From assembly GCA_028044295.1 (NCBI GenBank), contig JAOFSE010000002.1, positions 123,668 through 187,667 on the forward strand: 64,000 nt of DNA, written 5' to 3'. A program made the position numbers and the translations under genes. The notes beneath the pieces were generated by a model that saw only the letters and a program-made list of their open reading frames with translations, was not told where the DNA came from and ran no database searches. The stretch is from Sulfurimonas sp. (lineage in GTDB: Bacteria; Campylobacterota; Campylobacteria; Campylobacterales; Sulfurimonadaceae). Shown one piece after another: positions 21,856-32,489 of the stretch (its first letter is position 1; each line of letters opens with the position of its first letter).

Positions 21856-24800
21856 TTATTTAGTAAAAAGAGATGAAATCAACTCTTTATTTACTGCATT
21901 TTTAATTATTTTATCTACATGTTGCTCATGAGTAGATGCATTTTTTGCTAGTGTATCATCAATTAAAACAATACTTGTAGTTAATGCATTGGAAGTACTT
22001 GTTTTTCTGATAGATGCTGTAGCATGTTCTAAGTTTAGACCAGGGTACTCTTTATCAAATAAAACAACTTTATATGAATCATTTTCTATAAGTTCATTAA
22101 AGTCTACTACAGATGATGAAACTTCATAGCTTATATTCATTTTATCCATTATTCTAGTATATAGCTTAGTCTCAAAACTACTTTTCTTAGCTAATAAAAT
22201 ATCCGCTCTATATTTAGCTGTTTTCTTCTGAGTATCAACTATAACTTCAGGTACTGACTCTTTTTCAACAACTTGCTCTTTTCTAGGAGAGTTCATATGT
22301 TCTACGATATGATCTGATAAGAATTGATTTAAAAGAAAAATAATATCTTCACGAATTAAAGGTTTAGTAGTATATTCATCCAATCCTGCTGCTAAGAACT
22401 TTTCTCTATCACCTTTAAGTGCATTGGCAGTTAAAGCTACTATAGGTATATGCGCTTTTCCATGATCTTCTTCCCACTCTAAAATCTCTTGAGTTGCTTC
22501 TACCCCATCTAAAAATGGCATTTGTATATCCATGAAAATCATGTCGAAATTGCCATCTTTTCTTTTTTGGAAAGCCTCTAGACCATTGTTAGCTATAGTA
22601 ATATTTAATCCTAAGTCTTCGAGAGTTCTTTTAATCAGTTTTTGATTAATTATATTATCTTCAGCAATTAAGACATTTGCCATAAATTTAGAAGTATGAG
22701 AGTCAAACTTTTTACGAGCCTCTTTTTTTACAGTTTTCTTTCCTGTAGTTTTTGACTGAGAATAGTTCTCTAAAGTCTGTTTTAGTTTAGATGAGTGTAG
22801 AGGTTCATAAAGAGTTTTGAATATATCAAGATTCAGTGAGTCTATTTTTCTCATTAGATTAGATTTAGTAAGTACTATAAGTTCTTGAGGAAGTTTTGAC
22901 ACCTCTTCTAATATATCCTCATCAACATAATCGAAGTCAACTATAACAAGGTTGTAATTTGTATCTTTTTGTAGCATAGATACTTTAGATATGTCTTTAA
23001 ATGTTGTATATCCTACACCATAGTAGTCTAGATACTCTCTTAAATACTTATCTTGTTTTTTAAGTTTTAGGGAATCACTTAGTATTAAAGCATTTAATGA
23101 GTGGAAACTATCTTGTGTACTCTCATTTAATGTTTCAACCTCTTCTAGTTCAATTGTAAAGAAGAATGTTGTTCCTTCACCAGGTTTTGAATTAAGATCA
23201 AGTGTACCACCCATAAGCTCGATAAAGTTACTAGAAATTGTAAGTCCTAGACCTGTACCACCGTATTTACGTGTAATTGATGTATCTGCTTGTGAAAATG
23301 CTTCAAATATTTTAGCTTTTTGTTCACCAGTAACACCAATACCACTATCTTGAATCTCAAACTTAATTCTTGTCTTACCAATTTCGTCACAATTAACTTT
23401 TCTGATATCAACGTTGATAGAACCAGCGTTGTTTGTGAATTTAACAGCATTTGAAAGAAGGTTAATTACAACCTCTTTTATCTTAGTAGGATCACCTTTT
23501 AAAGGGAATTCTAATTGAGGGTCAATATAACATCCAAGATTAATATGTTTTTCTGCTGCACGAACAGCATAAACTTCGACAGCACTTTCAAATTCAACAA
23601 TTGGGTTGAATGCTATATCTTCAATTTCTAGTTTATTAGATTCAATTTTAGATAGGTCAAGAATATTATTAATAATTTCAAGAAGGTTTTCAGATGACTT
23701 TTCAATAATATCAACAAACTCACCTTGTTCTTCTTCGAGACCAGAATCTTTTAATAGTTCAGTAAACCCAACAATACCATTTAGAGGTGTACGAATTTCA
23801 TGAGACATATTTGCCAAGAACATAGATTTAGCTTCACTAGCTTCTTGAGCTGATAATTTATCTTGTTTAGTCTGTTCAATAATCTCTTCTAGAATTTCGT
23901 AAGCTCTATTTGTTCCTTCTGAAGTATGCAGGTTGATTTTAGAATCTTTTGCATCTGTATCTTCAGCAACTTTTTTAAGTACACCCTCAAGATTCTTGAT
24001 ATTTGCAGAAATTTCATTTGATAGTAAGAAACCAAGTGCACCAAGGAGGATAGCTATAATCCATATAGTAAATGTAATAATGAGTATTTGAAGAGACTCT
24101 TCTTGTACTGTCTGAGCTCTTTTTGACATAGCGCCGATTAGAATATCTTCAGCTTGTGTTAAAACATTAATCTTTTCAGACAACATTGTAAACCAGATAC
24201 CAGAACTAATTTCATATTCACCACTATCTGAGACGGTAATAATAGCTGTTCTTTCAGCATTGATATCTTCTAGAAGTTCAACAGTATCTTCATTCTTAAA
24301 TATAGACTCAAATGATGCTATTAAACCTTTGTCCTGTAGACGAGAATAGTCAAAAGAATCGGCCTTACCAATAATAGAAATCCATTTATTTAAATCATCT
24401 TCAGTTAGTGGAGTTGAACGGGATATCATAAATGACATATATCCCCTCTCTACTCCAGAAGCTTCTTTTGCATGAACCATAGAAATATATATAGAGTATA
24501 ACTCTAGGATTTCTTGATCAATTTGATTTTTTGTAATTTGTTGAAGTTGTTTTACAAACCCCTCTTGAGCATTTCCATATACATCGTTAAACATCTCATC
24601 GAAGTCAATGTTGTTTTCATCTATTAGAGGTCTTGTTGCGTTGATTTGTTTAGATACATTTTCTACATAAGATATATTCTCACATGCTAAACATGGGTCA
24701 ACTTTATTGGACTCATGAGTATGTAGTTTTTTATCAGATTTAGTTGTACTAATATAAGCATTTATTTTTGTGTCAACAACTTTTCTTTGCTGTGTAAGAG

Positions 24801-25035
24801 ATTTTAATATATTTCCCTCTTGATTACCTAAGTACATAGCACTCATACCACGTTCACGTGCAACATTACCAATAATATCATTTAGATATTTGTTTTGGTT
24901 AAGTTTATTTTTTAACTGTTGTGCAGATTCATAAGCCAAATATGAATGGTAAACATAGTAACTTGTCATCGAGAAAAGTACCACAATAGGTACTAGAGAA
25001 ATTAGTCTTAGTCTGTTTTTTAGTCCAAGTTGCAT
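21856..25035 (-). CDS. Hybrid sensor histidine kinase with NIT sensor, HisKA/HATPase and receiver domains
   Basis: NIT region (NIIGNVARERGMSAMYLGN-like); FLANMSHEIRTPLNGIVG; TGLGLTIS; IFMDIQMPFLDG. Confidence 0.9.
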   Translation of the reverse strand: MQLGLKNRLRLISLVPIVVLFSMTSYYVYHSYLAYESAQQLKNKLNQNKYLNDIIGNVARERGMSAMYLGNQEGNILKSLTQQRKVVDTKINAYISTTKSDKKLHTHESNKVDPCLACENISYVENVSKQINATRPLIDENNIDFDEMFNDVYGNAQEGFVKQLQQITKNQIDQEILELYSIYISMVHAKEASGVERGYMSFMISRSTPLTEDDLNKWISIIGKADSFDYSRLQDKGLIASFESIFKNEDTVELLEDINAERTAIITVSDSGEYEISSGIWFTMLSEKINVLTQAEDILIGAMSKRAQTVQEESLQILIITFTIWIIAILLGALGFLLSNEISANIKNLEGVLKKVAEDTDAKDSKINLHTSEGTNRAYEILEEIIEQTKQDKLSAQEASEAKSMFLANMSHEIRTPLNGIVGFTELLKDSGLEEEQGEFVDIIEKSSENLLEIINNILDLSKIESNKLEIEDIAFNPIVEFESAVEVYAVRAAEKHINLGCYIDPQLEFPLKGDPTKIKEVVINLLSNAVKFTNNAGSINVDIRKVNCDEIGKTRIKFEIQDSGIGVTGEQKAKIFEAFSQADTSITRKYGGTGLGLTISSNFIELMGGTLDLNSKPGEGTTFFFTIELEEVETLNESTQDSFHSLNALILSDSLKLKKQDKYLREYLDYYGVGYTTFKDISKVSMLQKDTNYNLVIVDFDYVDEDILEEVSKLPQELIVLTKSNLMRKIDSLNLDIFKTLYEPLHSSKLKQTLENYSQSKTTGKKTVKKEARKKFDSHTSKFMANVLIAEDNIINQKLIKRTLEDLGLNITIANNGLEAFQKRKDGNFDMIFMDIQMPFLDGVEATQEILEWEEDHGKAHIPIVALTANALKGDREKFLAAGLDEYTTKPLIREDIIFLLNQFLSDHIVEHMNSPRKEQVVEKESVPEVIVDTQKKTAKYRADILLAKKSSFETKLYTRIMDKMNISYEVSSSVVDFNELIENDSYKVVLFDKEYPGLNLEHATASIRKTSTSNALTTSIVLIDDTLAKNASTHEQHVDKIIKNAVNKELISSLFTK

Positions 25036-26633
25036 TAGTTACTCTCCAAGTTTGATATTTGATCTAGTTGAGCACTAACGATCTGTACATGTTCTTTTAC
25101 ATCTTGTGAGCTTAGTGCACCCACTATCTCATCTAGTTCAGTGTCAAATCTATGAATTCTCATATTATCACTCATACCTTTCATTTTACTAGCAGTTGTT
25201 TTACAAGCTGTTAGGTTGTTTTCTTCAGCAGCTTGAACAATTGTATTTATCATCTCTTTTGACTCTTGAATAAAATCATCAAATAGTTCATTGAAACTCT
25301 CTATGTCCAATCCAAAGTCATTAGCTATGCTAGCTTTGTCATAAATCACTTCTTCTTCTTGAGGTATTTCAATATCATCCTCTAATGTAGGAAGGTTCTC
25401 TTCATCAATAGCTTCATTGACAGGTGCTACAAATTCATCATCTGCTAGTTCAGGAAGTGATATGGCTTCAGGAACATGTATATCAAGTATCTCTTCTTCA
25501 ACAACAGTTTCTTCTTGTTTTGGAACTTCTGGAGTATTGTCATTTTTGAAAGATAATACAAATTCATCTTCCTCATCATCTTCTTCTTCTGGGATAACAA
25601 CTTCTTCATTTACAGAAGGGATGTCAGCTGGTGCATTACCAAGTTTGTTAATCATAATGTAAAAGTTATCTAGATTAGTCAATATCTCATCACTGTCCTC
25701 AGATGAGTTAATTGTCGTTAGGGCATCTAGTGCATCTTGAATTCTAAGGTTGGCAGCAACACCTTTGAGTTTATGAGATTGTATTTTTAGATGATCAAGG
25801 TCATTATCTCTTACTGAATTATATAGCTCAGTTTTAAAACTATCAGCTTGAGAGATAAAGTCTTCAATAAATTCTTGAATTAGATCAACCGGCAGTCCAA
25901 GCTCATCTGAAGCTACATGAGGATTATATACATAATCTGAAAACTCACCTTCAATTTCTTGAGAAGGTTGACTTACAGGAGGAGTTACTTTCTCTTGAAC
26001 CTCAGGAGTTGGTTCTGGCTCAGTATACACTTCTTCATCTGTGTCATCCATATCTATTTGTAGTGGCTCTTCATCGACAGCGAAGTTCTCTTCCGTAACT
26101 ATGTTGTTTTCATACATATCCATTTTTGTTGAAGCTTCAGGTTCACTTTCTTCATATGGGTCAAAAGCTACTGCAGTTGTTTCTTTACTTGGTGATTGAG
26201 TATGAGTTATAGAACCTTTTTCAGTGAATAGCTCAGTAGCCTCGGTTGTAGAAACTGGAGCTTCTCGTGTAGAAATATCTGATGATAATCTATCTAATTG
26301 TGAACCGGATAGTTGTCTAAGATTTGTAAGCTCTATTAGATACGCATTTGAACTAGGGTTGTCAACTAAAAATATAGTTTTTATATTTATTACTGTTGAA
26401 AAGTTCTTGTTTTTAATATGAATAATAGCTTTTGCTTCAGCTCCACTACCATCTAAAACATAATCAATCCAGTGAACATGTTTAAAGTTATGTATATGAC
26501 CAGGTGTTTTGACAAATAGATCTGCAAAATCTGCCGCTTCAGCACGCAGGTCTGCTAAGTCAGATAAACCTAAAGCTGTTATATCGGCTTCATCAATTCC
26601 TAGAAATTCTTTTTTATAGTTATAAATTAGCAT
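25035..26633 (-). CDS. Tandem HPt-domain protein
   Basis: First HPt KIQSHKLKGVAANLRI (His present); second TTASKMKGMSDNMRI (His position Ser). Confidence 0.75.
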   Translation of the reverse strand: MLIYNYKKEFLGIDEADITALGLSDLADLRAEAADFADLFVKTPGHIHNFKHVHWIDYVLDGSGAEAKAIIHIKNKNFSTVINIKTIFLVDNPSSNAYLIELTNLRQLSGSQLDRLSSDISTREAPVSTTEATELFTEKGSITHTQSPSKETTAVAFDPYEESEPEASTKMDMYENNIVTEENFAVDEEPLQIDMDDTDEEVYTEPEPTPEVQEKVTPPVSQPSQEIEGEFSDYVYNPHVASDELGLPVDLIQEFIEDFISQADSFKTELYNSVRDNDLDHLKIQSHKLKGVAANLRIQDALDALTTINSSEDSDEILTNLDNFYIMINKLGNAPADIPSVNEEVVIPEEEDDEEDEFVLSFKNDNTPEVPKQEETVVEEEILDIHVPEAISLPELADDEFVAPVNEAIDEENLPTLEDDIEIPQEEEVIYDKASIANDFGLDIESFNELFDDFIQESKEMINTIVQAAEENNLTACKTTASKMKGMSDNMRIHRFDTELDEIVGALSSQDVKEHVQIVSAQLDQISNLESN

Positions 26634-26642
26634 ATAGAACCC

Positions 26643-27053
26643 TTACTTTTTTGTTTGATTGTTGTTGAAGATTTTTTCATTTTCTTTAATGTTTTTTCGT
26701 GGACTTGGTTTACTAACAGATATGTAACCTGTCACCTGTTCTTGGTCATCAAAAATTGGTGCTATTTCCATGTCAACCCAGTAGAACATACCATCTTTAC
26801 GTAAGTTCTTAAGAGGACCGTTCCATACTTGTCCACTTTTTAATGCTGTCCACATTTTATCAAAGACCTCATTTGGAGCACTTGGGTGTCTTATAATGTC
26901 ATGGTTACTTTCGATTAATTCAGTTGATGTATATCCTGATATCTCACAAAATTTTCTATTTACAAAAGTAATATTACCATCTACGTCTGTTTGACTAATG
27001 GCAACTCTTCCTTCGTAAATAAACTCTTCATTTTTTGGTACAACTTTGTCCAT
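26643..27053 (-). CDS. PAS domain protein (Aer-like)
   Basis: ITFVNRKFCEISGYTSTELIESNHDIIRHPSAPNEVFDKMWTALKSGQVWNGPLKNLRKDG. Confidence 0.88.
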   Translation of the reverse strand: MDKVVPKNEEFIYEGRVAISQTDVDGNITFVNRKFCEISGYTSTELIESNHDIIRHPSAPNEVFDKMWTALKSGQVWNGPLKNLRKDGMFYWVDMEIAPIFDDQEQVTGYISVSKPSPRKNIKENEKIFNNNQTKK

Positions 27054-27122
27054 AAAAAACCCTTATATATAGGTGGTGTCATAAATTGTACTAAATATAT
27101 CATGAATAGTTTAAAATAAAAC

Positions 27123-28925
27123 TTATTTATAAATGTTTTTTATAATTTGTGCATCTTTTGAGTTTAAAACTGAACTTATATCCTCTATACTTAACTTTTT
27201 AAGTGCTTCAAAAGTACCAAAGTGATTAAGTAGCTTAATGACTTTGGCTTGAGAAATTCCTTTTAATGTAAGCAGTTGACTCTCTTGATCTAACTTTAGC
27301 TTTGTTTTTTTATGAAAGTTTATTGCAGAGCGGTGTGCTTCATCTCTAAGGTTTTGAGCCCATTGAAGCCTTTTATCACTGTTTTTTAGTCTAAATACAT
27401 CATCTTTTGTGTGAATGATATCATTAGCTTTCCCCTTCGCTCTATGAGCTTTAGCATCTATTTTTTCTTTGGATATTGCAATTACATCGATAAATACACC
27501 ATTTGAGTCTAGTATTTCTAATGCTAGTTTTAATAGAGTGGCACCACCATCAAGTACCCATAAATCAGGAGGGGAGTTTTTAGAAAAACTATCTACTCTT
27601 CTACTTAATGTTTCTCTCATTTGTGAGTATTCATCTTTTGAATCAAGATGATACGTTCGATATGATTTTTTATCAAATTTAGAATTTTCATAAACCACCA
27701 TAGCGCCAACTGTTGCTACACCTGACATATGTGAGTTGTCAAATATTTCTACACGAGATGGGACTCTTTGTAGTTGAAACAACTCTTTGATGTCATTTAG
27801 AATTTCAGAGTTATTTTGTTTTTTGTCTTTTTTTAGTAACTCTTTAGCATTTAGTATTGCTAAATCTACAAGATGTTTTTTATCACCTTTTTTTGGCATT
27901 TTTATATCTGCTTTTTTGGCAAAAATTTTAGATAAATGCTCTTTTATGATTTCTACATGTAGAAATTCTTTTGCTACTAAGATAGGTGCCGTGATTGGTG
28001 GCTTTTCATCTTTATAAAAATCTATAAGTACTCTTTGGTATAACTCATCTTCATCATATCCATCATTTATTTGTATGTAATCATGTGAAGATGAGATGAT
28101 TTTTCCATTTCTCATAAATATTCTTACTACAACAGCTCTAGTTTTAGAACTCTCAATCACAAATATGTCGTAATTCTCATTACTTGCAAAATCAATTTCA
28201 CTTCTGATTTCACTTTTACCAATTCTCTCTATCCTATCACGAATTTCTGTGGCTTCTTCAAAACGTAACTCTTCGGCATAAAAGGCCATTTTATCGCTTA
28301 ACTTTTCAAGTAGAGACTTTTTGTTTTCTATTAGATACTGTGCTTGGTCTAGCTCTTTTTTATATGTTTCTTTTGATATATCTAATTCACACGGACCTAG
28401 ACATTGATCTATTTGATAGTATAGACATAGTTTTTTAGACTTTAAACACCCTTTTTTTTGAACAAGCTTACATGTCTCATATATAGAATCTAAAATATCT
28501 TTTGCTCCTACCGAGTAGGGTCCATAGTATTTTATAGTTGATGATTTGATGATTTTTCTTGTTATCTCAAATCTTGGATATTCGTGAGAGAAGTCTACGT
28601 ATATATAGGGATAAGTTTTATCATCACGAAGTAAAATATTGTACTTAGGGTTTAACTGTTTAATAAGTGAGTTTTCAAGAATCAGGGCATCATGCTCTGA
28701 GTTTACAACTATGTAGTTTAATGATACTACTTGTTCTATCATCTTTGTAATTCTAAGAGATAGATTAGAGTTTGCTTTTAGCTCAGGGGTAAAGTTAAAG
28801 TAGCTCTTTACCCTGTTAGATAAATTCTTAGCTTTTCCTATATAAAGTAGCCGACCATCTTTATCAAAATATTGATATATTCCAGCGGATGAAGGAAGTT
28901 GCTTTATGGTTTCAATCAGAGTCAT
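27123..28925 (-). CDS. uvrC: Excinuclease ABC subunit C
   Basis: [37 protein letters not shown]-like [22 protein letters not shown]. Confidence 0.95.
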   Translation of the reverse strand: MTLIETIKQLPSSAGIYQYFDKDGRLLYIGKAKNLSNRVKSYFNFTPELKANSNLSLRITKMIEQVVSLNYIVVNSEHDALILENSLIKQLNPKYNILLRDDKTYPYIYVDFSHEYPRFEITRKIIKSSTIKYYGPYSVGAKDILDSIYETCKLVQKKGCLKSKKLCLYYQIDQCLGPCELDISKETYKKELDQAQYLIENKKSLLEKLSDKMAFYAEELRFEEATEIRDRIERIGKSEIRSEIDFASNENYDIFVIESSKTRAVVVRIFMRNGKIISSSHDYIQINDGYDEDELYQRVLIDFYKDEKPPITAPILVAKEFLHVEIIKEHLSKIFAKKADIKMPKKGDKKHLVDLAILNAKELLKKDKKQNNSEILNDIKELFQLQRVPSRVEIFDNSHMSGVATVGAMVVYENSKFDKKSYRTYHLDSKDEYSQMRETLSRRVDSFSKNSPPDLWVLDGGATLLKLALEILDSNGVFIDVIAISKEKIDAKAHRAKGKANDIIHTKDDVFRLKNSDKRLQWAQNLRDEAHRSAINFHKKTKLKLDQESQLLTLKGISQAKVIKLLNHFGTFEALKKLSIEDISSVLNSKDAQIIKNIYK

Positions 28926-29370
28926 TTTTTGCTTTTATAATATCTTGAATACTTTTTACAAGTGAGTTTAATTTCTCATCTTTAATTTCTACATTTATTT
29001 TTCCAGAAGCTCTCTCTGGATATACATGTTTGGTAGTATTTGTTTCTACATGTAGAGCTTTTTTTGGTGTGTGAGTAACAAAGGCTTTTATATCATTAAA
29101 TAAAGCTTCTTCACACTCCTTACATTCATCAGGAGTATGGAAATTTAAAGCGCTTTTAATGCTTTGTATACTATTATCAAACTCTTGTTTTCCAACAGGA
29201 TGATTAAATACAAAAAATAGAGTTTTGTTTTTAATATATGCAAAGTTTATCATCTTCCTAACAGGTGGTGTAAACATAGACTGTACTATATTGATACACT
29301 TATAATAAGATAATTTAGAAAATTGAGGTTTACTTTGAATAGAATTAATAATTTGACCAGCGTTTTTCAT
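28912..29370 (-). CDS. DUF721/DciA-like protein
   Basis: 152 aa; [27 protein letters not shown] pattern; overlaps uvrC start. Confidence 0.45.
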   Translation of the reverse strand: MKNAGQIINSIQSKPQFSKLSYYKCINIVQSMFTPPVRKMINFAYIKNKTLFFVFNHPVGKQEFDNSIQSIKSALNFHTPDECKECEEALFNDIKAFVTHTPKKALHVETNTTKHVYPERASGKINVEIKDEKLNSLVKSIQDIIKAKNDSD

Positions 29371-29520
29371 ATAGCAATTATAGCAGTGTTTTTGTTAAGT
29401 TTGAGTGGATGTGGTTATAAAGCGGATCCGTATTATGGTGAAGATGCACCTAAGAGTGATGATAATGTAAAGTTCATAATTAAAGAACCAACTAAAGAAA
29501 AGTCAAAAGGTAGTTACTAA
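29323..29520 (+). CDS. Small lipoprotein
   Basis: Lipobox LSLSGCGYKADPYYGEDAP; start codon uncertain. Confidence 0.55.
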   Translation: MRFTLNRINNLTSVFHIAIIAVFLLSLSGCGYKADPYYGEDAPKSDDNVKFIIKEPTKEKSKGSY

Positions 29521-29525
29521 TCTAG

Positions 29526-30977
29526 ATGAAATACGATGTGATTATAATAGGTGCTGGCTTAGCAGGTCTATATGCTGCTTTGCACATTCCAAAAACTAAA
29601 AAAGTATTAATTATAAATAAACGTGAGAGTTTTAAATGCAATAGCTTTTATGCTCAGGGTGGCGTAGCACTTGCACGTGATGAGGATGATATTCCCTCAC
29701 ATATAGAAGATACGTTAGCTGCTGGGGATGGACTTTGTGATGAAGAAGCTGTTAAAGTTTTAAGTGAGAACTCTCGCGCTGCTATTGATGATTTGATTAG
29801 TCGTGGATTTGAGTTTGATAGAGACAAGGATGGAAATCTGCTCTACACAAAAGAAGCAGCACATTCAAAAGAGCGTATACTTCACGCTGGTGGCGATGCT
29901 ACAGGTCGTTACATGCACCATTTCTTACTTGAAAAAAACCCACATCCAATGCTTGGACATACTAGAGTTGTAGACTTACTTATAAAAGATGGCGAGTGTT
30001 ATGGTGTTACTGTGCTAGATCATAGAGAATTAAGAAACATATACGCCAAAGATGTAATTATAGCTAGTGGTGGAGTTGGTTCTTTATTTGAGTTTCATAC
30101 AAATGCACCTACTATTAGTGCAGATATTCAGGGTTTATGTGTAGAAAAGGGAATAGCATTAGAATCTATGGAAATGATGCAATTTCATCCAACGGTCTAT
30201 GTTAATAGTGACAACGCTCAAAAACTTTTACTGACCGAGGCTCTTCGTGGTGAGGGTGCGACTATAGAAGATGAAAATGGTTATAGATTTTTAAGAGACT
30301 ATGATGAGAGAGAAGAATTAGCATCTAGAGATATAGTAAGTAAGGCTATATACGAGCATACTAAAGAAACAGGTCTACAAACATATTTGTGTTTTCAAAA
30401 CTTTGATCATTTATACTTTACTAAGAGGTTTCCAAACATATATAAAAACCTTCAACTTTTAGGATTTGATGTTCCAAGACAAAGAGTACCAATATATCCA
30501 GCTTTTCATTATGCAATTGGTGGAATAAAAAGTGATTTAGATGGAAGAGTTCCAAATGTAAAAGGTCTATATGCTGTTGGTGAAGTGGCTTCTACGAAGA
30601 TTCATGGTGCCAATAGGCTTGCATCAAACTCACTTTTAGAGGGTCTGGTGTTTTCTAAAAGAGCTGCATTAAGCATCATTAGAGACACAAGAGTACAAGA
30701 AGGTGTAGAATTTGAATTGACAGATGAGGTGATGAGTCTTAAAGATGATAAGAGCAAAAAGAACTTACTTCGTAAAATAATGTGGGAAAATGTGTCAATT
30801 GTTAGAACAAAAAAAGGATTAAATGATTCTTTAGAGAAAATTAATGCTCTTTTAAATGAAAAAATAGGTAGACTATTAAAATTTCGTTTACTAACTGCTA
30901 AGGAGATAGTTACTTCGGCTCTCTCTAGAGAAAATTCAGTTGGTGTACACTTTATAAAAAAGGAAGATAATGATTAA
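29526..30977 (+). CDS. nadB: L-aspartate oxidase
   Basis: IIGAGLAGLYAALHI; FYAQGGVALA; HGANRLASNSLLEGLVF. Confidence 0.93.
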   Translation: MKYDVIIIGAGLAGLYAALHIPKTKKVLIINKRESFKCNSFYAQGGVALARDEDDIPSHIEDTLAAGDGLCDEEAVKVLSENSRAAIDDLISRGFEFDRDKDGNLLYTKEAAHSKERILHAGGDATGRYMHHFLLEKNPHPMLGHTRVVDLLIKDGECYGVTVLDHRELRNIYAKDVIIASGGVGSLFEFHTNAPTISADIQGLCVEKGIALESMEMMQFHPTVYVNSDNAQKLLLTEALRGEGATIEDENGYRFLRDYDEREELASRDIVSKAIYEHTKETGLQTYLCFQNFDHLYFTKRFPNIYKNLQLLGFDVPRQRVPIYPAFHYAIGGIKSDLDGRVPNVKGLYAVGEVASTKIHGANRLASNSLLEGLVFSKRAALSIIRDTRVQEGVEFELTDEVMSLKDDKSKKNLLRKIMWENVSIVRTKKGLNDSLEKINALLNEKIGRLLKFRLLTAKEIVTSALSRENSVGVHFIKKEDND

Positions 30978-32352
30978 GTTATTTATGACATTAATGCTAA
31001 GCATGAGCTTTGCATACGCAAGTTCTGGTGCATCTACTGATGTGATTCCAGATATAACATTTACATGGGTAGGTATTGCTGCACTAGTAATATTTGTAAT
31101 AGGGTACTATTTTGTAGCCATGGAAGAGGCTTACCATATGGATAAAGCAAAACCTGCTTTATTTATAGGTACATTTATGTTTATACTTGTGGCTCTGTAT
31201 TACTATATGAATCATTTAAATATGGATATTGTTCATGTACAAGTAGAGCACTTAATTTTAGAAATTGCCGAGATCTTTTTCTTCTTATTTGTTGCAATGA
31301 CTTATATTGAAGCAATGATTCATATGAATGTCTTTGATCTTTTAAAATATAACCTTGTATCAAAGGGCTATAGCTATAGAAAACTTTTCTGGGTAACAGG
31401 TATCATAGCATTTTTCTTATCGCCAATTGCGGATAACTTAACAACAGCACTTATATTATCAACTGTACTGATTACAATTGAAAGAGAAAATAGAGCGTTT
31501 TTAGTACCAGGTGCTATTAATATTGTTGTAGCGGCAAATGCTGGTGGTGCATGGAGTCCATTTGGGGATATTACAACTCTTATGGCTTGGACAGCAGGAA
31601 AAGGAGCATTTGGTGACTTCTTATACTTATTCCCTGCAGCAAGTATTGGTTACATAGTGACAGCGGTTATCTTGTCAAAATTTGTTCCTACTGACGTACC
31701 TGCATTTGATGCTTCTAAAGAAGTGAAGCCAACACTTGCTCCTGGAGCAAAAGCGGTAATGTTTTTAGGTGTATTGACAATTGTATGTGCTGTTCTTTCA
31801 CACCAAGTATTACATTTACCTGCAATGTGGGGTATGATGTTTGGTTTAGCATTGTTAAAACTTTTCGCGCATAATATTAATAGAAAACATGGAAAGGGAC
31901 ATTTTGATATTTTTGATTCAATGAGTAAAATTGAAAATAATACTCTAATGTTCTTTTTTGGTATTTTAGCTGCAGTTGGTGCACTTTACTTTATAGGTTG
32001 GTTAGGATTAGCTGTTGTTGTTTATGACCCTTCAGTTCTTGGTCCAACATGGTCAAATATAGGGGTAGGTTTCTTATCTGCAATTGTTGATAATGTACCT
32101 GTAATGTCAGCAGTATTAAAAGCTTCTCCAGATATGGGACTTGATCAATGGATGCTAGTAACACTTACAGCCGGTATTGGTGGTAGTTTAATTAGTTTTG
32201 GTTCAGCTGCTGGAGTTGGTGTTATGGGTAAATTACCAGGTGTTTATACATTTGGTGCTCATATGAAATACTCTTGGACTATTCTTATAGGATACATAGT
32301 TTCTGTATCTATTTGGTATGTTCAGTACGAAGTATTAGGTATCATACATTAA
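30970..32352 (+). CDS. nhaD: NhaD-type Na+/H+ antiporter
   Basis: Polytopic; FFLSPIADNLTTALI, VAANAGGAWSPFGDITT, SAIVDNVPVMSA. Confidence 0.88.
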   Translation: MIKLFMTLMLSMSFAYASSGASTDVIPDITFTWVGIAALVIFVIGYYFVAMEEAYHMDKAKPALFIGTFMFILVALYYYMNHLNMDIVHVQVEHLILEIAEIFFFLFVAMTYIEAMIHMNVFDLLKYNLVSKGYSYRKLFWVTGIIAFFLSPIADNLTTALILSTVLITIERENRAFLVPGAINIVVAANAGGAWSPFGDITTLMAWTAGKGAFGDFLYLFPAASIGYIVTAVILSKFVPTDVPAFDASKEVKPTLAPGAKAVMFLGVLTIVCAVLSHQVLHLPAMWGMMFGLALLKLFAHNINRKHGKGHFDIFDSMSKIENNTLMFFFGILAAVGALYFIGWLGLAVVVYDPSVLGPTWSNIGVGFLSAIVDNVPVMSAVLKASPDMGLDQWMLVTLTAGIGGSLISFGSAAGVGVMGKLPGVYTFGAHMKYSWTILIGYIVSVSIWYVQYEVLGIIH

Positions 32353-32375
32353 ATACTAAATTTATCTTTTATTAT

Positions 32376-32399
32376 AAACTCTGTTTTTAAACAGAGTTT
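32376..32399. terminator. Terminator-like hairpin after nhaD
   Basis: AAACTCTGT-ttttaa-ACAGAGTTT, 9 bp perfect stem; weak U-tract. Confidence 0.55.
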
Positions 32400-32489
32400 A
32401 TCTCTAGACTTTCTCCCATCATTAAATATTAATCTTAATTATTGTATCCTTTCACACTTACTTATTATATATTTATAAAAGGCATTTAA

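Noticed and set aside
21492-21863. 123-aa plus-strand ORF
   Set aside because: Antisense of the CheY-like gene, which has clear receiver motifs.
25417-25662. Ser-rich plus-strand ORF
   Set aside because: Antisense shadow of acidic (Glu/Asp-rich) codons in the tandem HPt gene.
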